DNA of 64,000 bases from NCBI RefSeq assembly GCF_023650515.1, contig NZ_CP096016.1, positions 1,822,001-1,886,000 on the forward strand. Direction: 5' to 3'. Origin of the DNA: Alkalimarinus coralli. GTDB taxonomy: Bacteria > Pseudomonadota > Gammaproteobacteria > Pseudomonadales > Oleiphilaceae. A program made the position numbers and the translations under genes. Under the pieces are notes generated by a model. That model did no database searches, was not told the DNA's origin, and saw nothing but the letters and a program-made list of their open reading frames with translations. Shown here one piece after another: positions 7,658 to 18,007 of this stretch (the stretch's first letter is position 1; each line of letters begins with the position of its first letter).

Positions 7658-9928
7658 CTAAACTGCTACAGCCTCATAATTAAAGACAATCTCACCATCC
7701 CTTACCGTTACAAACACATCTCCACCCGCTTCGGACAGATCGCCAAACAAGATCTCTTCTGCCAAAGGCTTCTTGATAACATCCTGTATCACTCTCGCCA
7801 TCGGTCTCGCTCCCATATTGACATCGTAACCACGCTCTGCCAATAGCAGTTTTGCTTCGTTATCAACATGCAAAACCACACGTTTGTCGTCAAGCTGAGC
7901 CTGTAATTCCGTTAAGAACTTATCGACAACATAAGTAATCGATGATTTGGCCAACGGTGCAAATTGAATAATGCCATCAAGCCTGTTTCTAAACTCTGGC
8001 GTGAACATTTTGTTGATAGCTTCCAGCCCGTCTGTACTGTTATCTTGCTCACTAAAGCCCATAGAGCGCCTGCTAATCAGATCAGCCCCGGCATTAGTTG
8101 TCATGACCAAGATCACATGACGGAAATCGGCTTTCCTTCCATTATTATCAGTCAGCGTGCCATGATCCATTACCTGCAACAACAAGTTGAATACTTCAGG
8201 GTGCGCCTTTTCAATTTCGTCCAGCAACAAAACACAATGAGGGCTTTTGTTAACTGCTTCGGTCAATAGACCACCCTGGTCAAAACCAACATAACCTGGG
8301 GGTGCCCCGATCAAGCGAGAAACAGTATGTCTCTCCATATATTCGGACATATCGAATCGAACCAGTTCAATACCCAGCACTTTCGATAGCTGTCTTGTCA
8401 CCTCAGTCTTACCAACTCCGGTAGGACCTGAGAATAAAAATGCACCATCAGGTTTCTCAACCGACTTGAGACCAGCTCTGGCCAGCTTTATAGCCGTCGA
8501 CAATGACTCGATAGCGGGATCCTGACCAAACACAACCATCTTCAAATCACGCTCAAGATTTTTCAGCTGATCCTTATCTGACGTTGACACACTTTTCGGT
8601 GGAATTCTCGCTATAGAAGCAACAATATCTTCAATAGTCTGAACACCTATCACCTTTTTACGCTTGTTGGCAGGCTTCAGCCGCTGACTAGCACCCGCTT
8701 CATCAATAACGTCAATCGCCTTATCAGGCATATGACGATCAGTAATATAGCGATCAGCCAGCTCAGATGCCGCTCTAAGCGCTTTGTCGGTGTACTTTAG
8801 GTCATGATGCGCTTCAAATTGTGTCTTTAACCCCTTTAGAATCTTATAGGTGTCTTCGACATCAGGTTCATTCACATCAATCTTCTGAAAACGTCGTGCC
8901 AGCGCACTATCTTTTTCAAAAATCCCCCTAAACTCAGAGAACGTAGTAGAACCGATGCATCGAATCTCACCAGAACTCAATAGTGGCTTCAGCAAGTTGG
9001 CCGCATCCATCACACCTCCTGACGCTGAGCCTGCACCGATTATGGTGTGTATTTCATCAATAAATAAGATGGCGTGATCCTGCTTCTTCAATTCAGCCAA
9101 CAACTGCTTGAATCGTTTTTCAAAATCACCACGGTACTTGGTACCCGCTAACAGCGCTCCCAAATCCAGCGAGTAAACATCAGCATCCGCTATAATATCC
9201 GGCACATCACCATCTACTATTTTCTTCGCCAACCCTTCTGCAATTGCTGTTTTACCAACACCGGCTTCACCGACCAACAGTGGGTTGTTTTTGCGCCGCC
9301 TTGAAAGTATCTGAACAACACGCTCGACCTCGGACTCTCGGCCAATTAAAGGGTCGATCCTTCCTTTATTTGCCAACTCGTTCAGATTGGTTGCAAAACT
9401 TTCCAGAGGGTTTGCTGCTGTTCCGTCTTCTGTGACTTCTTCCTGGTTTTCATTCTCACCGGGGTGTTCGTGGTCATGATCATGATGCCCTGGTACTTTG
9501 GAAATCCCATGAGATATGAAATTCACGACATCAATACGTGCCACATTCTGTTTTTTCAGAACGTATACGGCCTGGCTTTCCTGCTCGCTAAATATTGCAA
9601 CCAGCACATTGGCGCCGGTTACTTCTTTTTTGCCAGAGGACTGGACATGGAATACAGCTCTCTGCAACACCCGCTGAAAACCGAGAGTCGGCTGAGTTTC
9701 CCTATCGTCATCACTCGTCGGAATCAGCGGCGTCGTAGAGTCAACAAACTCAACCAGTTCGTTTCTTAATAAAGATAAATCAGCAGCACAAGCGCCAAGC
9801 ACTTTTATTGCGTCATCGTTATCCAGAAGCGCGAGTAGCAAATGCTCAACCGTCATAAACTCATGACGCTTCTCTCTGGCACTCCTAAATGCTGTATTAA
9901 GTGTAAGTTCGAGGTCTTTGCTTAGCAT
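7658..9928 (-). CDS. clpA: ATP-dependent Clp protease ATP-binding subunit ClpA
   Basis: Hexameric unfoldase that threads N-degron and ssrA-tagged substrates into ClpP. 756 residues, the usual size. Order: N-domain (about 1-140) that docks ClpS, first AAA+ module with Walker A GEAGVGKT (220-227) and Walker B LFIDEIHT, second AAA+ module with GPTGVGKT and [28 protein letters not shown] and [11 protein letters not shown] in the C-terminal part are typical. The linker at about 147-160 is unusually rich in His, Asp and Glu ([15 protein letters not shown]), where other ClpA proteins have a plain polar linker. clpS lies 86 bp upstream on the same strand, as usual. Confidence 0.97.
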   Translation of the reverse strand: MLSKDLELTLNTAFRSAREKRHEFMTVEHLLLALLDNDDAIKVLGACAADLSLLRNELVEFVDSTTPLIPTSDDDRETQPTLGFQRVLQRAVFHVQSSGKKEVTGANVLVAIFSEQESQAVYVLKKQNVARIDVVNFISHGISKVPGHHDHDHEHPGENENQEEVTEDGTAANPLESFATNLNELANKGRIDPLIGRESEVERVVQILSRRRKNNPLLVGEAGVGKTAIAEGLAKKIVDGDVPDIIADADVYSLDLGALLAGTKYRGDFEKRFKQLLAELKKQDHAILFIDEIHTIIGAGSASGGVMDAANLLKPLLSSGEIRCIGSTTFSEFRGIFEKDSALARRFQKIDVNEPDVEDTYKILKGLKTQFEAHHDLKYTDKALRAASELADRYITDRHMPDKAIDVIDEAGASQRLKPANKRKKVIGVQTIEDIVASIARIPPKSVSTSDKDQLKNLERDLKMVVFGQDPAIESLSTAIKLARAGLKSVEKPDGAFLFSGPTGVGKTEVTRQLSKVLGIELVRFDMSEYMERHTVSRLIGAPPGYVGFDQGGLLTEAVNKSPHCVLLLDEIEKAHPEVFNLLLQVMDHGTLTDNNGRKADFRHVILVMTTNAGADLISRRSMGFSEQDNSTDGLEAINKMFTPEFRNRLDGIIQFAPLAKSSITYVVDKFLTELQAQLDDKRVVLHVDNEAKLLLAERGYDVNMGARPMARVIQDVIKKPLAEEILFGDLSEAGGDVFVTVRDGEIVFNYEAVAV

Positions 9929-10014
9929 CGTTCACCCCAAGTAGTGCTAATTATTCTCAAGTTATGTGTCCATTATTATGTTTTAGTAGAGGTTATGGAA
10001 ACTGAGCAAGCTCT

Positions 10015-10374
10015 TTAATCCACTTTCTCTATTTCGCACAACAATGGGTGCTCACACTCTGATGAGTACTGGTTTACCAGCGCAGCCTTTGTCTCGGCTA
10101 TATCTCGCGTAAACACACCACATACCGCTTTACCTTGTGTGTGTACGGCCAGCATTACCTGTGTGGCCTTCTCTTCATTCATACCAAAAAACGTTGTCAG
10201 TATTTCTACCACAAAGTCCATTGGTGTGTAGTCATCATTCAGCAAGACCACTTTATACATAGATGGCCTTCTAAGAGCAGGTTTGCTTGGCGCTACTGCC
10301 AGCCCCCCTTCTCGATCATGCTGATGATCACCCTCTTGATTTAATATTAGTAGACTATTTTCAAAAGTACTCAT
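10015..10374 (-). CDS. clpS: ClpS, N-degron adaptor for ClpAP
   Basis: A 119-residue adaptor that binds proteins with N-terminal Leu, Phe, Tyr or Trp and delivers them to the ClpA N-domain. Family core: [56 protein letters not shown], then [12 protein letters not shown]. The first 35 residues are flexible and charged, as in other ClpS. It is transcribed before clpA and away from cspD, the conserved divergent layout. Together with aat and bpt this gives the whole N-end-rule pathway within about 5 kb. Confidence 0.97.
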   Translation of the reverse strand: MSTFENSLLILNQEGDHQHDREGGLAVAPSKPALRRPSMYKVVLLNDDYTPMDFVVEILTTFFGMNEEKATQVMLAVHTQGKAVCGVFTRDIAETKAALVNQYSSECEHPLLCEIEKVD

Positions 10375-10739
10375 AGCTCAACGTTAATTTTTACAATTTT
10401 ACTGAATTTGCATTTTCAAAAGCGCTCAAAAGACACTTAATAGAAACACCACAAAAAGCCCAGATAAGGCCCATCAATACACCGAGCTCTAAATATTCTC
10501 TTCTTTAGTATTTGGGGCTAAATAAGAAATATAAACCCTATGCCCGAACCTTAATAGTCCAAATGTAAAAAATACTACAGTCAAATCGCCAAAACTTACC
10601 ATTCTGCCCTTGACTAACGGCCAATTATGGTAAAAAGTAACAGTACTGTTTCTGGAATTTACCATTCTGAAATAAATAAAAATAACATTAGGCATTAAAT
10701 TCAGTGCCGGCAATAAAAGATCAGACAAGGGAGTCGATT
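10375..10739. promoter_or_regulatory. clpS-cspD divergent intergenic region
   Basis: 365 bp without a gene. A hairpin at 10485-10519 has 11 paired bases including two G-T pairs. The 11-mer TTACCATTCTG occurs twice in direct orientation (10596-10606 and 10659-10669), with a related reversed TTATGGTAA at 10625-10633 between. These could be regulator sites for cspD or clpS; no known consensus is recognised. An open reading frame on the minus strand (10489-10728) is low-complexity and not supported. Confidence 0.4.
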
Positions 10740-11042
10740 ATGCCTGTAGGTACAGTTAAGTGGTTCAATAATTCAAAAGGCTATGGTTTTATTATTGAGG
10801 AAGGAGGCACCGAAGACCTTTTTGCTCACTTTTCATCAATCCAGATGGAAGGGTATAAAACACTTAAAGCAGGTCAAAAAGTTGTTTTCGAAAAACAAGT
10901 AGCAGGTAAAGGTATTCACGCAGTGAATATTTCTTCGCTGGAGGTTCAACAACCGACGCCGATAAAAGCCGCTGAGACATCTGCTGAAAAACCGTCGACA
11001 GATAGTGAAGGCAATACGGGCAGCATTGCAATTTCCGCTTAA
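10740..11042 (+). CDS. cspD: cold-shock-domain protein, CspD type
   Basis: A 100-residue protein whose first 70 residues are a cold-shock domain: [16 protein letters not shown] (RNP-1 region), [26 protein letters not shown]. CspD relatives bind single-stranded nucleic acid and in E. coli inhibit replication in stationary phase; that role is inferred from sequence and from its place opposite clpS. The last 30 residues ([16 protein letters not shown]...) are a disordered tail longer than in E. coli CspD. The ATG at 10740 is preferred over upstream codons because AAGGGAG (10727-10733) sits at the right distance and MPVGTVKWF is the family start. Confidence 0.92.
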   Translation: MPVGTVKWFNNSKGYGFIIEEGGTEDLFAHFSSIQMEGYKTLKAGQKVVFEKQVAGKGIHAVNISSLEVQQPTPIKAAETSAEKPSTDSEGNTGSIAISA

Positions 11043-11057
11043 CACCCCGAAACCATA

Positions 11058-11084
11058 AATCCACTACCCGAGACGTAGTGGATT
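11058..11084 (+). terminator. hairpin after cspD
   Basis: AATCCACTAC and GTAGTGGATT form a perfect 10-bp stem with a 7-base loop, 15 bp after the cspD stop. No T-run follows, so it may protect the 3' end rather than terminate. Confidence 0.5.
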
Positions 11085-11294
11085 GCCCACACCCAGTTAT
11101 ACGGGAGGCTGTAGTGCGGCTTATTTGTTATTCCTCTAGCTAAACCGCCCCTCGCGCCCTAGAGTCAGCCTTTTCAATTATATTGGTGGCATTCAGTTAT
11201 TTAGGCACTTATTTTACGCATAGCCCGTGCTAAGATTCATAACATCAAACATTTGAGCCGCCCCTCTACACATAATCTACAGCAGCGCAAAAAT

Positions 11295-11924
11295 ATGGCC
11301 CTTCTCATACTGTTAAACAAGCCGTTTAACGTCTTGTCGCAATTCACTGACGACAACAACCGTGCCACCCTGGCCGACTACATAAACACTAAAAACGTAT
11401 ATCCAGCGGGTCGACTCGACTATGACTCAGAAGGCCTTCTGCTTCTTACAGACAATGGCTCTCTTCAGCATAGAATAACAGACCCAAAGCAGAAGCTTCC
11501 CAAAACGTACTGGGTGCAGGTCGAAGGGACGCCAAGTTGTGAGAGTATTGCCTTACTAAGAAGCGGTGTAGATCTGAAAGACGGTAAAACGGCCCCCGCT
11601 AAGGCAAAACTAATTCCAGAGCCAAATATCTGGGCAAGAGTCCCTCCCATTAGGCAACGTAAAAACGATCAGACTTCATGGATATCATTAACCATCACTG
11701 AAGGAAAGAACAGGCAGGTTAGACGAATGACCGCCGCAATCGGCCACCCTACCTTGCGCCTCATTAGGTATAGTATTGGCGACTGGACTATTGACCACTT
11801 AAAGCCTGGCGAGCACTCGAGTACGCAAATAAATATACCCGCTACAACTAAAAAAACTCAGCAAAAGTACCACCCACCGCGACCGAATAAGCGCACATAT
11901 CAACCATCAAAAAAGAAAAATTAG
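11295..11924 (+). CDS. rluE: 23S rRNA pseudouridine synthase, RluE type
   Basis: Makes a pseudouridine in 23S rRNA (position 2457 in E. coli). About 209 residues with LLNKPFNVLSQFTDD, the catalytic-aspartate loop GRLDYDSEGLLLLTDNG, RITDPKQKLPKTYWVQVEG, PPIRQRKNDQTSWI and EGKNRQVRRMTAAIGHPTLRLIRY, all characteristic of the RsuA/RluE group and closest to RluE. The C-terminal 30 residues are Lys/Pro-rich. ATG at 11295 is preferred; a TTG at 11253 would add 14 residues with no clear binding site, though E. coli RluE does have an N-terminal extension. A fold-back element starts 12 bp after its stop. Confidence 0.9.
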   Translation: MALLILLNKPFNVLSQFTDDNNRATLADYINTKNVYPAGRLDYDSEGLLLLTDNGSLQHRITDPKQKLPKTYWVQVEGTPSCESIALLRSGVDLKDGKTAPAKAKLIPEPNIWARVPPIRQRKNDQTSWISLTITEGKNRQVRRMTAAIGHPTLRLIRYSIGDWTIDHLKPGEHSSTQINIPATTKKTQQKYHPPRPNKRTYQPSKKKN

Positions 11925-11936
11925 TTAAAATATACT

Positions 11937-12097
11937 GAGAGCTTTGTACGACGTTATGAGCGAATCAAAGACAAGGCAAAACATGACGAAAAAGCGCAGT
12001 TTATGGTCTATAAGTCCCGGTCGACCCAGGAGAGCGCACCATTTTGAGTCATTTTTTAACGCTGTATTTGTAAGCGCAGTAGTCGTGCAAAGCTCTC
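11937..12097. mobile_element. fold-back MITE-like element with 16-bp inverted ends
   Basis: The left end GAGAGCTTTGTACGAC (11937-11952) is the reverse complement of the right end GTCGTGCAAAGCTCTC (12082-12097) except for one position that is a T-G pair. The bases ATACT occur immediately outside both ends (11932-11936 and 12098-12102), as a 5-bp target duplication would. Weaker inverted similarity continues inside, for example AAAACATGAC near the left and the complement of AAAAAATGAC near the right. There is no coding capacity. It fills almost all of the rluE-nudJ gap. The structure is seen directly; mobility is inferred. Confidence 0.65.
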
Positions 12098-12124
12098 ATA
12101 CTAACAAATATTGAAGAGACCATT

Positions 12125-12580
12125 ATGACTTGGACACCTCATGCAACCGTTGCTGTTGTTGTAGAAAAGGACAGTAAGTTTTTACTTGTAAAAGAGCGCA
12201 GCCATGGAGAGATAGTCTTCAACCAACCTGCAGGCCACGTAGAGGAAGGTGAATCAATACTTGATGCAGCCATCAGGGAAACGCTTGAAGAGAGCGGCTG
12301 GGAAGTAGAACTTGAGTCTGTCATTGGCCTTTACACATATAAAGCCCCGGCTAACGGAGTGACTTATTACCGGATTTGTTTTTCTGCAAAGGCGATACAG
12401 AAGGTCTCTGACGAGCTTGACTCTGACATAATATCAGAGCATTGGCTAACCTATGATGAAGTAACCGCAATCGAAAACCAACTGAGGAGCCCACTTGTAA
12501 AACGCTGCATCGATGATTTCCGTGATAACAGGCGCTACCCTCTTTCTATAATCTACGAAACACCAGCCGCAAAAATATGA
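12125..12580 (+). CDS. nudJ: Nudix hydrolase, NudJ (phosphatase) type
   Basis: A 151-residue Nudix protein. NudJ of E. coli hydrolyses thiamin and nucleoside pyrophosphates and HMP-PP. The complete Nudix box runs from GHVEEGESILDAA to RETLEESGW, about residues 37-59 (G-x5-E-x7-R-E-x2-E-E-x-G). MTWTPHATVAVVVEKDSKFLLVKE at the start and YYRICFSAKAI later match NudJ more than other Nudix groups. Its position between rluE and mnmA is conserved, supporting the assignment. The in vivo substrate remains inferred. Confidence 0.9.
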   Translation: MTWTPHATVAVVVEKDSKFLLVKERSHGEIVFNQPAGHVEEGESILDAAIRETLEESGWEVELESVIGLYTYKAPANGVTYYRICFSAKAIQKVSDELDSDIISEHWLTYDEVTAIENQLRSPLVKRCIDDFRDNRRYPLSIIYETPAAKI

Positions 12581-12739
12581 AACACCCGCTCCGTCTAAAA
12601 ACCAGGCTTTTTGTTAAAAGAGCTAACATAAACAGAGCCCAATCGTTAGAATAGGTTCCAGGCTTGTATTTTTGGCTTCAGCCCCCATGTTAATTGCCTA
12701 TTCACTTTCGATCCTTTTAATAATTGAACTATAGACTGT

Positions 12740-13834
12740 ATGAGTATCCCAGAAAATACCAGAGTTATCGTCGGCATGTCGGGCGGCGTAGATTCGTCAG
12801 TATCAGCCCTTCTTCTACAACAGCAAGGTTATCAAGTTGAAGGCCTGTTCATGAAGAACTGGGATGAAGACGATGGCACTGACTACTGCACCGCGATGCA
12901 AGATCTGGAAGATGCCCAGGCCGTCAGCGACAAACTGGGGATCAAACTGCATACAGCAAGCTTTGCCGCTGAGTATTGGGATAGAGTATTTGAGTACTTT
13001 CTTGCTGAGTACAAAGCTGGCAGAACCCCAAACCCCGATATTTTGTGCAATAAAGAGATTAAATTTAAGGCATTTCTCGATTATGCATTAACACTGGGCG
13101 CAGACTATATAGCCACTGGGCATTATGTTCGAAAAAAAGTCGTCGATGGTCACGCCTGCCTCTTCAAAGGGCTCGATAGCAATAAAGATCAAAGCTATTT
13201 TCTGCACCTGGTTTCAGAAGACAAAATTGAAAAAACACTGTTCCCGGTAGGTGAGCTCGAGAAACCAGACGTTAGAAGACTCGCTCTTGAGCATGACCTT
13301 ATCACCCATGACAAAAAAGACAGTACAGGAATATGCTTTATTGGGGAGCGAAAATTTAAAGACTTCCTGCAACAGTATCTTCCTGCCCAACCCGGAAACA
13401 TAGTGACCGAAGACGGCGAAATCATAGGCCAGCACCAGGGACTTATGTATCACACAATAGGTCAAAGACAAGGGCTAGGCATAGGAGGTCTTCAATCCCA
13501 CGGAGAAGCCCCTTGGTATGTTGCCCAAAAAAACCTGGAAAAGAACGAATTACTTGTTGTACAAGGAAAGAACCACCCTTTACTGTTCTCCTCCGCACTG
13601 ACTGCGCAGCGCATTGAATGGATTAACAGTGATCATCCAGGGCTTCCGTTGAAGTGCGTAGCTAAAACTCGCTACAGACAACCCGACCAGGCCTGCACAG
13701 TCACCCTGGGAGATTCAAATGAAATTGTGGTTACCTTTGATCAGCCACAAAGAGCCATTACGCCAGGACAGTCTCTTGTGATCTATGATGGGGATAAGTG
13801 CCTGGGAGGCAGTATTATAGAATCAACATTATAA
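12740..13834 (+). CDS. mnmA: tRNA 2-thiouridylase MnmA
   Basis: Installs the 2-thio group on U34 of tRNA-Lys, -Glu and -Gln using sulfur from the Tus relay. 364 residues. The PP-loop is [15 protein letters not shown] (about 12-26); the catalytic cysteines are in [13 protein letters not shown] (about 101) and [13 protein letters not shown] (about 198). GRTPNPD, TGHYV and [13 protein letters not shown] are family marks. The sulfur donors TusD, C, B and E are all encoded at 46-47.5 kb and a client, tRNA-Glu, at 20.5 kb. hflD follows 47 bp later, the conserved pair. Confidence 0.97.
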   Translation: MSIPENTRVIVGMSGGVDSSVSALLLQQQGYQVEGLFMKNWDEDDGTDYCTAMQDLEDAQAVSDKLGIKLHTASFAAEYWDRVFEYFLAEYKAGRTPNPDILCNKEIKFKAFLDYALTLGADYIATGHYVRKKVVDGHACLFKGLDSNKDQSYFLHLVSEDKIEKTLFPVGELEKPDVRRLALEHDLITHDKKDSTGICFIGERKFKDFLQQYLPAQPGNIVTEDGEIIGQHQGLMYHTIGQRQGLGIGGLQSHGEAPWYVAQKNLEKNELLVVQGKNHPLLFSSALTAQRIEWINSDHPGLPLKCVAKTRYRQPDQACTVTLGDSNEIVVTFDQPQRAITPGQSLVIYDGDKCLGGSIIESTL

Positions 13835-13881
13835 ACAACGCATAAGCTACTGTTTTATATATAACAAAAAAGAGGTTTACT

Positions 13882-14508
13882 TTGAACCACACTATCGATG
13901 AACAAGTCATCGCACTTGCTGGAGTTTTTCAAGCAGCTGCACTCGTTCACCAGATTGCTCAAACATCAAAATATGATAAACCCGCATTAGAGTCGTCTAT
14001 TAACAGCCTGTTTGTTACCGACCCAGATACAACGCTGTCAGTCTATGGCGATTTAAATGGGATTGTGCTCGGGCTGAATACCCTCAAACAAATATTGCAA
14101 AAAGACGCGGGACAAAAGAACGTCGAAGTCATTCGCTATGCACTTAGTTTAATACACCTAGAGGGGAAATTACGTAAAAAACCGGAAATGCTGAATATCA
14201 TTGGTAAGCGCATCGACCAAGCAAAAGGCCAAGCCGAGCACTTTTCTATTCTACATGAAAACGTAATTCACAACCTGGCATCGCTGTACATAGACACAAT
14301 CAGTACATTTAATCTGAGAATACAAGTCACTGGAAAACCCGACTTTCTTAAAGTGTCACACAATGCTGCATTAATCCGCGCTACCCTGCTTACGGGCATA
14401 CGCTCAGCAATACTCTGGCGGCAAACCGGGGGCAGAAGATGGAATTTACTGTTAAAAAGAAAGGCCATTGAAGCATCTGTTGACCGCCTGACCCGCGAAC
14501 AGCAGTAA
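13882..14508 (+). CDS. hflD: HflD-family membrane-associated protein
   Basis: A 208-residue helical protein of the HflD (YcfC) family. In E. coli HflD sits at the inner membrane and sequesters lambda CII; its host role is unclear. Family marks: ALAGVFQAAALVHQIAQTS at the start, LNTLKQILQ, IRYALSLIHLEGKLRKKPEML and the C-terminal GIRSAILWRQTGGRRWNLLLKRK. The start is TTG at 13882, supported by AGAGG six bases upstream. The mnmA-hflD-purB order is the usual gammaproteobacterial one. Confidence 0.93.
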   Translation: MNHTIDEQVIALAGVFQAAALVHQIAQTSKYDKPALESSINSLFVTDPDTTLSVYGDLNGIVLGLNTLKQILQKDAGQKNVEVIRYALSLIHLEGKLRKKPEMLNIIGKRIDQAKGQAEHFSILHENVIHNLASLYIDTISTFNLRIQVTGKPDFLKVSHNAALIRATLLTGIRSAILWRQTGGRRWNLLLKRKAIEASVDRLTREQQ

Positions 14509-14655
14509 CCACTTGCAGCCTGGCACAAGTCAACCAATAATCCTAACCAGCCCGAGAAGGTTGTCAGCGCGTACTTAAAGGCCACAGCGGGCTATCTATA
14601 GCATCAATATCGCAATTTATAGTATCATTGCGCCCCAAATTCATTACCACTTTAA

Positions 14656-16050
<1,395 letters not shown>

Positions 16051-16082
16051 CACACCTCTAACTGAGTGTTAACAATCCAAAC

Positions 16083-16114
16083 GAGTAAGCTCTGGCATTC
16101 AAAAGAGCTTACTC
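16083..16114 (+). terminator. hairpin after purB
   Basis: GAGTAAGCTCT and AGAGCTTACTC form perfect 11-bp arms with a 10-base loop, 32 bp after the purB stop. It is followed by TCTCGCC rather than a T-run, so termination strength is uncertain. Confidence 0.6.
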
Positions 16115-16186
16115 TCTCGCCAACGGCAGCTTACCAAACCCGTGTTCGTCGGTTTCGGGCATAACCAAGACCTAGAAGGCAACCTC

Positions 16187-17353
16187 ATGATCAATGTGTT
16201 GGGCAGCATTAGCGCCGAGGAATTTTTAAACGAGTACTGGCAAAAAAAACCACTTCTGATCCGCCAGGCAATCCCCGGATTTCATAGCCCTATCTCACCT
16301 GACGAACTGGCAGGCCTGGCATGCGAACCGGACACAGAGTCCAGAATCGTCATCGAAAACCATAATGGACAGCCTTGGCATCCATTGCATGGGCCATTTA
16401 ACGAAACAGACTTCAAGCAACTTCCTGAAACACACTGGACATTACTCGTACAAGGCCTTGATGCGGTGGTTCCTGAGGTGTCAGACCTGCTAAACCTGTT
16501 TCGCTTTATTCCAAACTGGCGCATCGACGATATCATGGCCAGCTATGCCCCCTTACATGGAAGCGTTGGCCCTCATTATGACTACTATGACGTGTTCCTT
16601 CTACAAGCACAGGGAAAGAGACAATGGCTAACCGGACAGCACTGCGATGAGAATTCAAGGAGAGTTGAAGGCACGCCTCTCAGAATACTACATGAGTTTG
16701 AGACCGTGAATGACTGGGTTTTGGAACCTGGTGACATGCTCTATCTCCCACCCCAGATAGCGCATCACGGTGTTTCACTTGGTGACTGCATTACCCTCTC
16801 CATTGGCCTGCGATCACCAAGTCATGAACAAATACTAAGCGCTTACACTGACCACGTTTGCAGCATGATAACCAAAGAGCATCACCTCGATGACCCTAAT
16901 CTTAAACTGCAAACAAATTCAGGTGAGATAAACCCGGACGTCATAACAGACATCAAAAACATTATTTCCAGTTACATAAACGAAGACTCTATTTCAGATT
17001 GGTTTGGGCAATACAGCACTGAGCCCAAATCTGAGCACATTGTAGAACCCCTGGAAGAAACGTTCGATAAAGAGGAGTTGAGGGACTACTTGTCTGAGTC
17101 TGGATTCATACGCTGGAACGAGGGCTCTCGATTCAGCTACTATCAGCCAAATGATAAATCCGGTCAGATAAAATTATTCTATGACGGTGTAGAACAGCAA
17201 CTATGCCGAGCGGATGAGCCTTTGATCAAGCTCATCTGCGGCGCTAACCAAATCCCTGTTAAAGAAATTTCCGATAAAATAGTGACAGGAAAGCAATTTG
17301 ATCTTCTACTAGAATTAATTAATGGAGGTCATCTTTACTTGGAAGAGGCATAA
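16187..17353 (+). CDS. roxA: ribosomal protein L16 arginine hydroxylase (RoxA/YcfD)
   Basis: A 388-residue JmjC-type Fe(II)/2-oxoglutarate oxygenase that, in E. coli, hydroxylates an arginine of ribosomal protein uL16. The iron ligands are H130 and D132 in GPHYDYYDVFLLQ and H193 in LPPQIAHHGVS. RIDDIMASYAPLHGSVGPH and KRQWLTGQ match YcfD. Start chosen at ATG 16187, after GAAGG at 16175-16179, because it gives the family N-terminus; a GTG at 16142 is possible but unlikely. The C-terminal third is the winged-helix dimerisation region. Position after purB is conserved. Confidence 0.92.
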   Translation: MINVLGSISAEEFLNEYWQKKPLLIRQAIPGFHSPISPDELAGLACEPDTESRIVIENHNGQPWHPLHGPFNETDFKQLPETHWTLLVQGLDAVVPEVSDLLNLFRFIPNWRIDDIMASYAPLHGSVGPHYDYYDVFLLQAQGKRQWLTGQHCDENSRRVEGTPLRILHEFETVNDWVLEPGDMLYLPPQIAHHGVSLGDCITLSIGLRSPSHEQILSAYTDHVCSMITKEHHLDDPNLKLQTNSGEINPDVITDIKNIISSYINEDSISDWFGQYSTEPKSEHIVEPLEETFDKEELRDYLSESGFIRWNEGSRFSYYQPNDKSGQIKLFYDGVEQQLCRADEPLIKLICGANQIPVKEISDKIVTGKQFDLLLELINGGHLYLEEA

Positions 17354-17381
17354 CTTAATCTTTATCGTTACGGTTATAAAA

Positions 17382-17942
17382 ATGATCGAGAAAAGCACGC
17401 GTTTCGAAGCACAGGATAATAACGAAAAGGCACCAGGCAACAAGCTTCTTAGGCTTGGCGAAGACCAGAGCACACAGCTGTTTTCTAACCCTGAAGAACA
17501 AAAGCGGTTAACGGCCTCAATGCTGTGCCAGGCCACTCACAAAGTTAAAATATTAAGCCACCACTTAAACCGTGAGATATATGATAACGAGCCGATAAGA
17601 GGTGCCCTGTCAGAACTTGCCAGATCCAATTCAAGGTCTGAAGTTCAACTCCTCATTGTCGATGAACGGCCTCTTGTAGCCAGCAGCCACCGGCTGATTG
17701 AGCTCATGCGTCGCCTTCCCAGCAGCATTCATTTAAAAGTAATCAACAAAGCATATCCCTATGACGAATCAGCAATGGTTCTTGCTGACCGTTATGGCGT
17801 CATCTACCAGAAAGAGAATTCAATCTATGAGGGCTTTGCAAATTTCAATAGTGCCGGGCGCAATAAACAGCTTTCAGAAATTTTCGATAACTTATGGAGC
17901 TATGGCCTGGCTTCAACAGAGCTTCGAGAGTTAAAGTTGTGA
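17382..17942 (+). CDS. uncharacterised protein downstream of roxA (PLD-like fold?)
   Basis: About 186 residues, starting at ATG 17382, 28 bp after roxA; an in-frame ATG at 17322 lies inside roxA and is less likely. The core has an alternating strand-helix pattern: VKILSHHLNREIYDNEPIRGALSELARS, EVQLLIVDERPLVASSHRLIELMRRL, IHLKVINKAYP, SAMVLADRYGVIYQKEN, FNSAGRNKQLSEIFDNLW. This resembles the half-site fold of phospholipase-D-like proteins, without an HKD motif. Related proteins follow roxA or sit beside acetyltransferases in pseudomonads, to my recollection. Function unknown. It shares a terminator with glcB. Confidence 0.7.
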   Translation: MIEKSTRFEAQDNNEKAPGNKLLRLGEDQSTQLFSNPEEQKRLTASMLCQATHKVKILSHHLNREIYDNEPIRGALSELARSNSRSEVQLLIVDERPLVASSHRLIELMRRLPSSIHLKVINKAYPYDESAMVLADRYGVIYQKENSIYEGFANFNSAGRNKQLSEIFDNLWSYGLASTELRELKL

Positions 17943-17945
17943 CAT

Positions 17946-17975
17946 AAAAAAACCGCATCATCGATGCGGTTTTTT
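17946..17975. terminator. bidirectional terminator between the roxA operon and glcB
   Basis: AAAAAACCGCATC and GATGCGGTTTTTT flank a 3-base loop. The A-run and T-run make it work on both strands, fitting the converging genes on either side. Confidence 0.9.
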
Positions 17976-18007
17976 ACAAGACCATTTACAGCAGATGCTG
18001 AAAATGG

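Noticed and set aside
10489-10728. A 79-codon minus-strand frame upstream of cspD.
   Set aside because: Overlaps the cspD leader and repeat region, looks random and hydrophobic, and has no ribosome-binding site.
11253-11294. TTG start for rluE 14 codons upstream.
   Set aside because: No ribosome site in front of it; the ATG at 11295 gives the conserved LLNKP beginning soon after the start, although it cannot be fully excluded.
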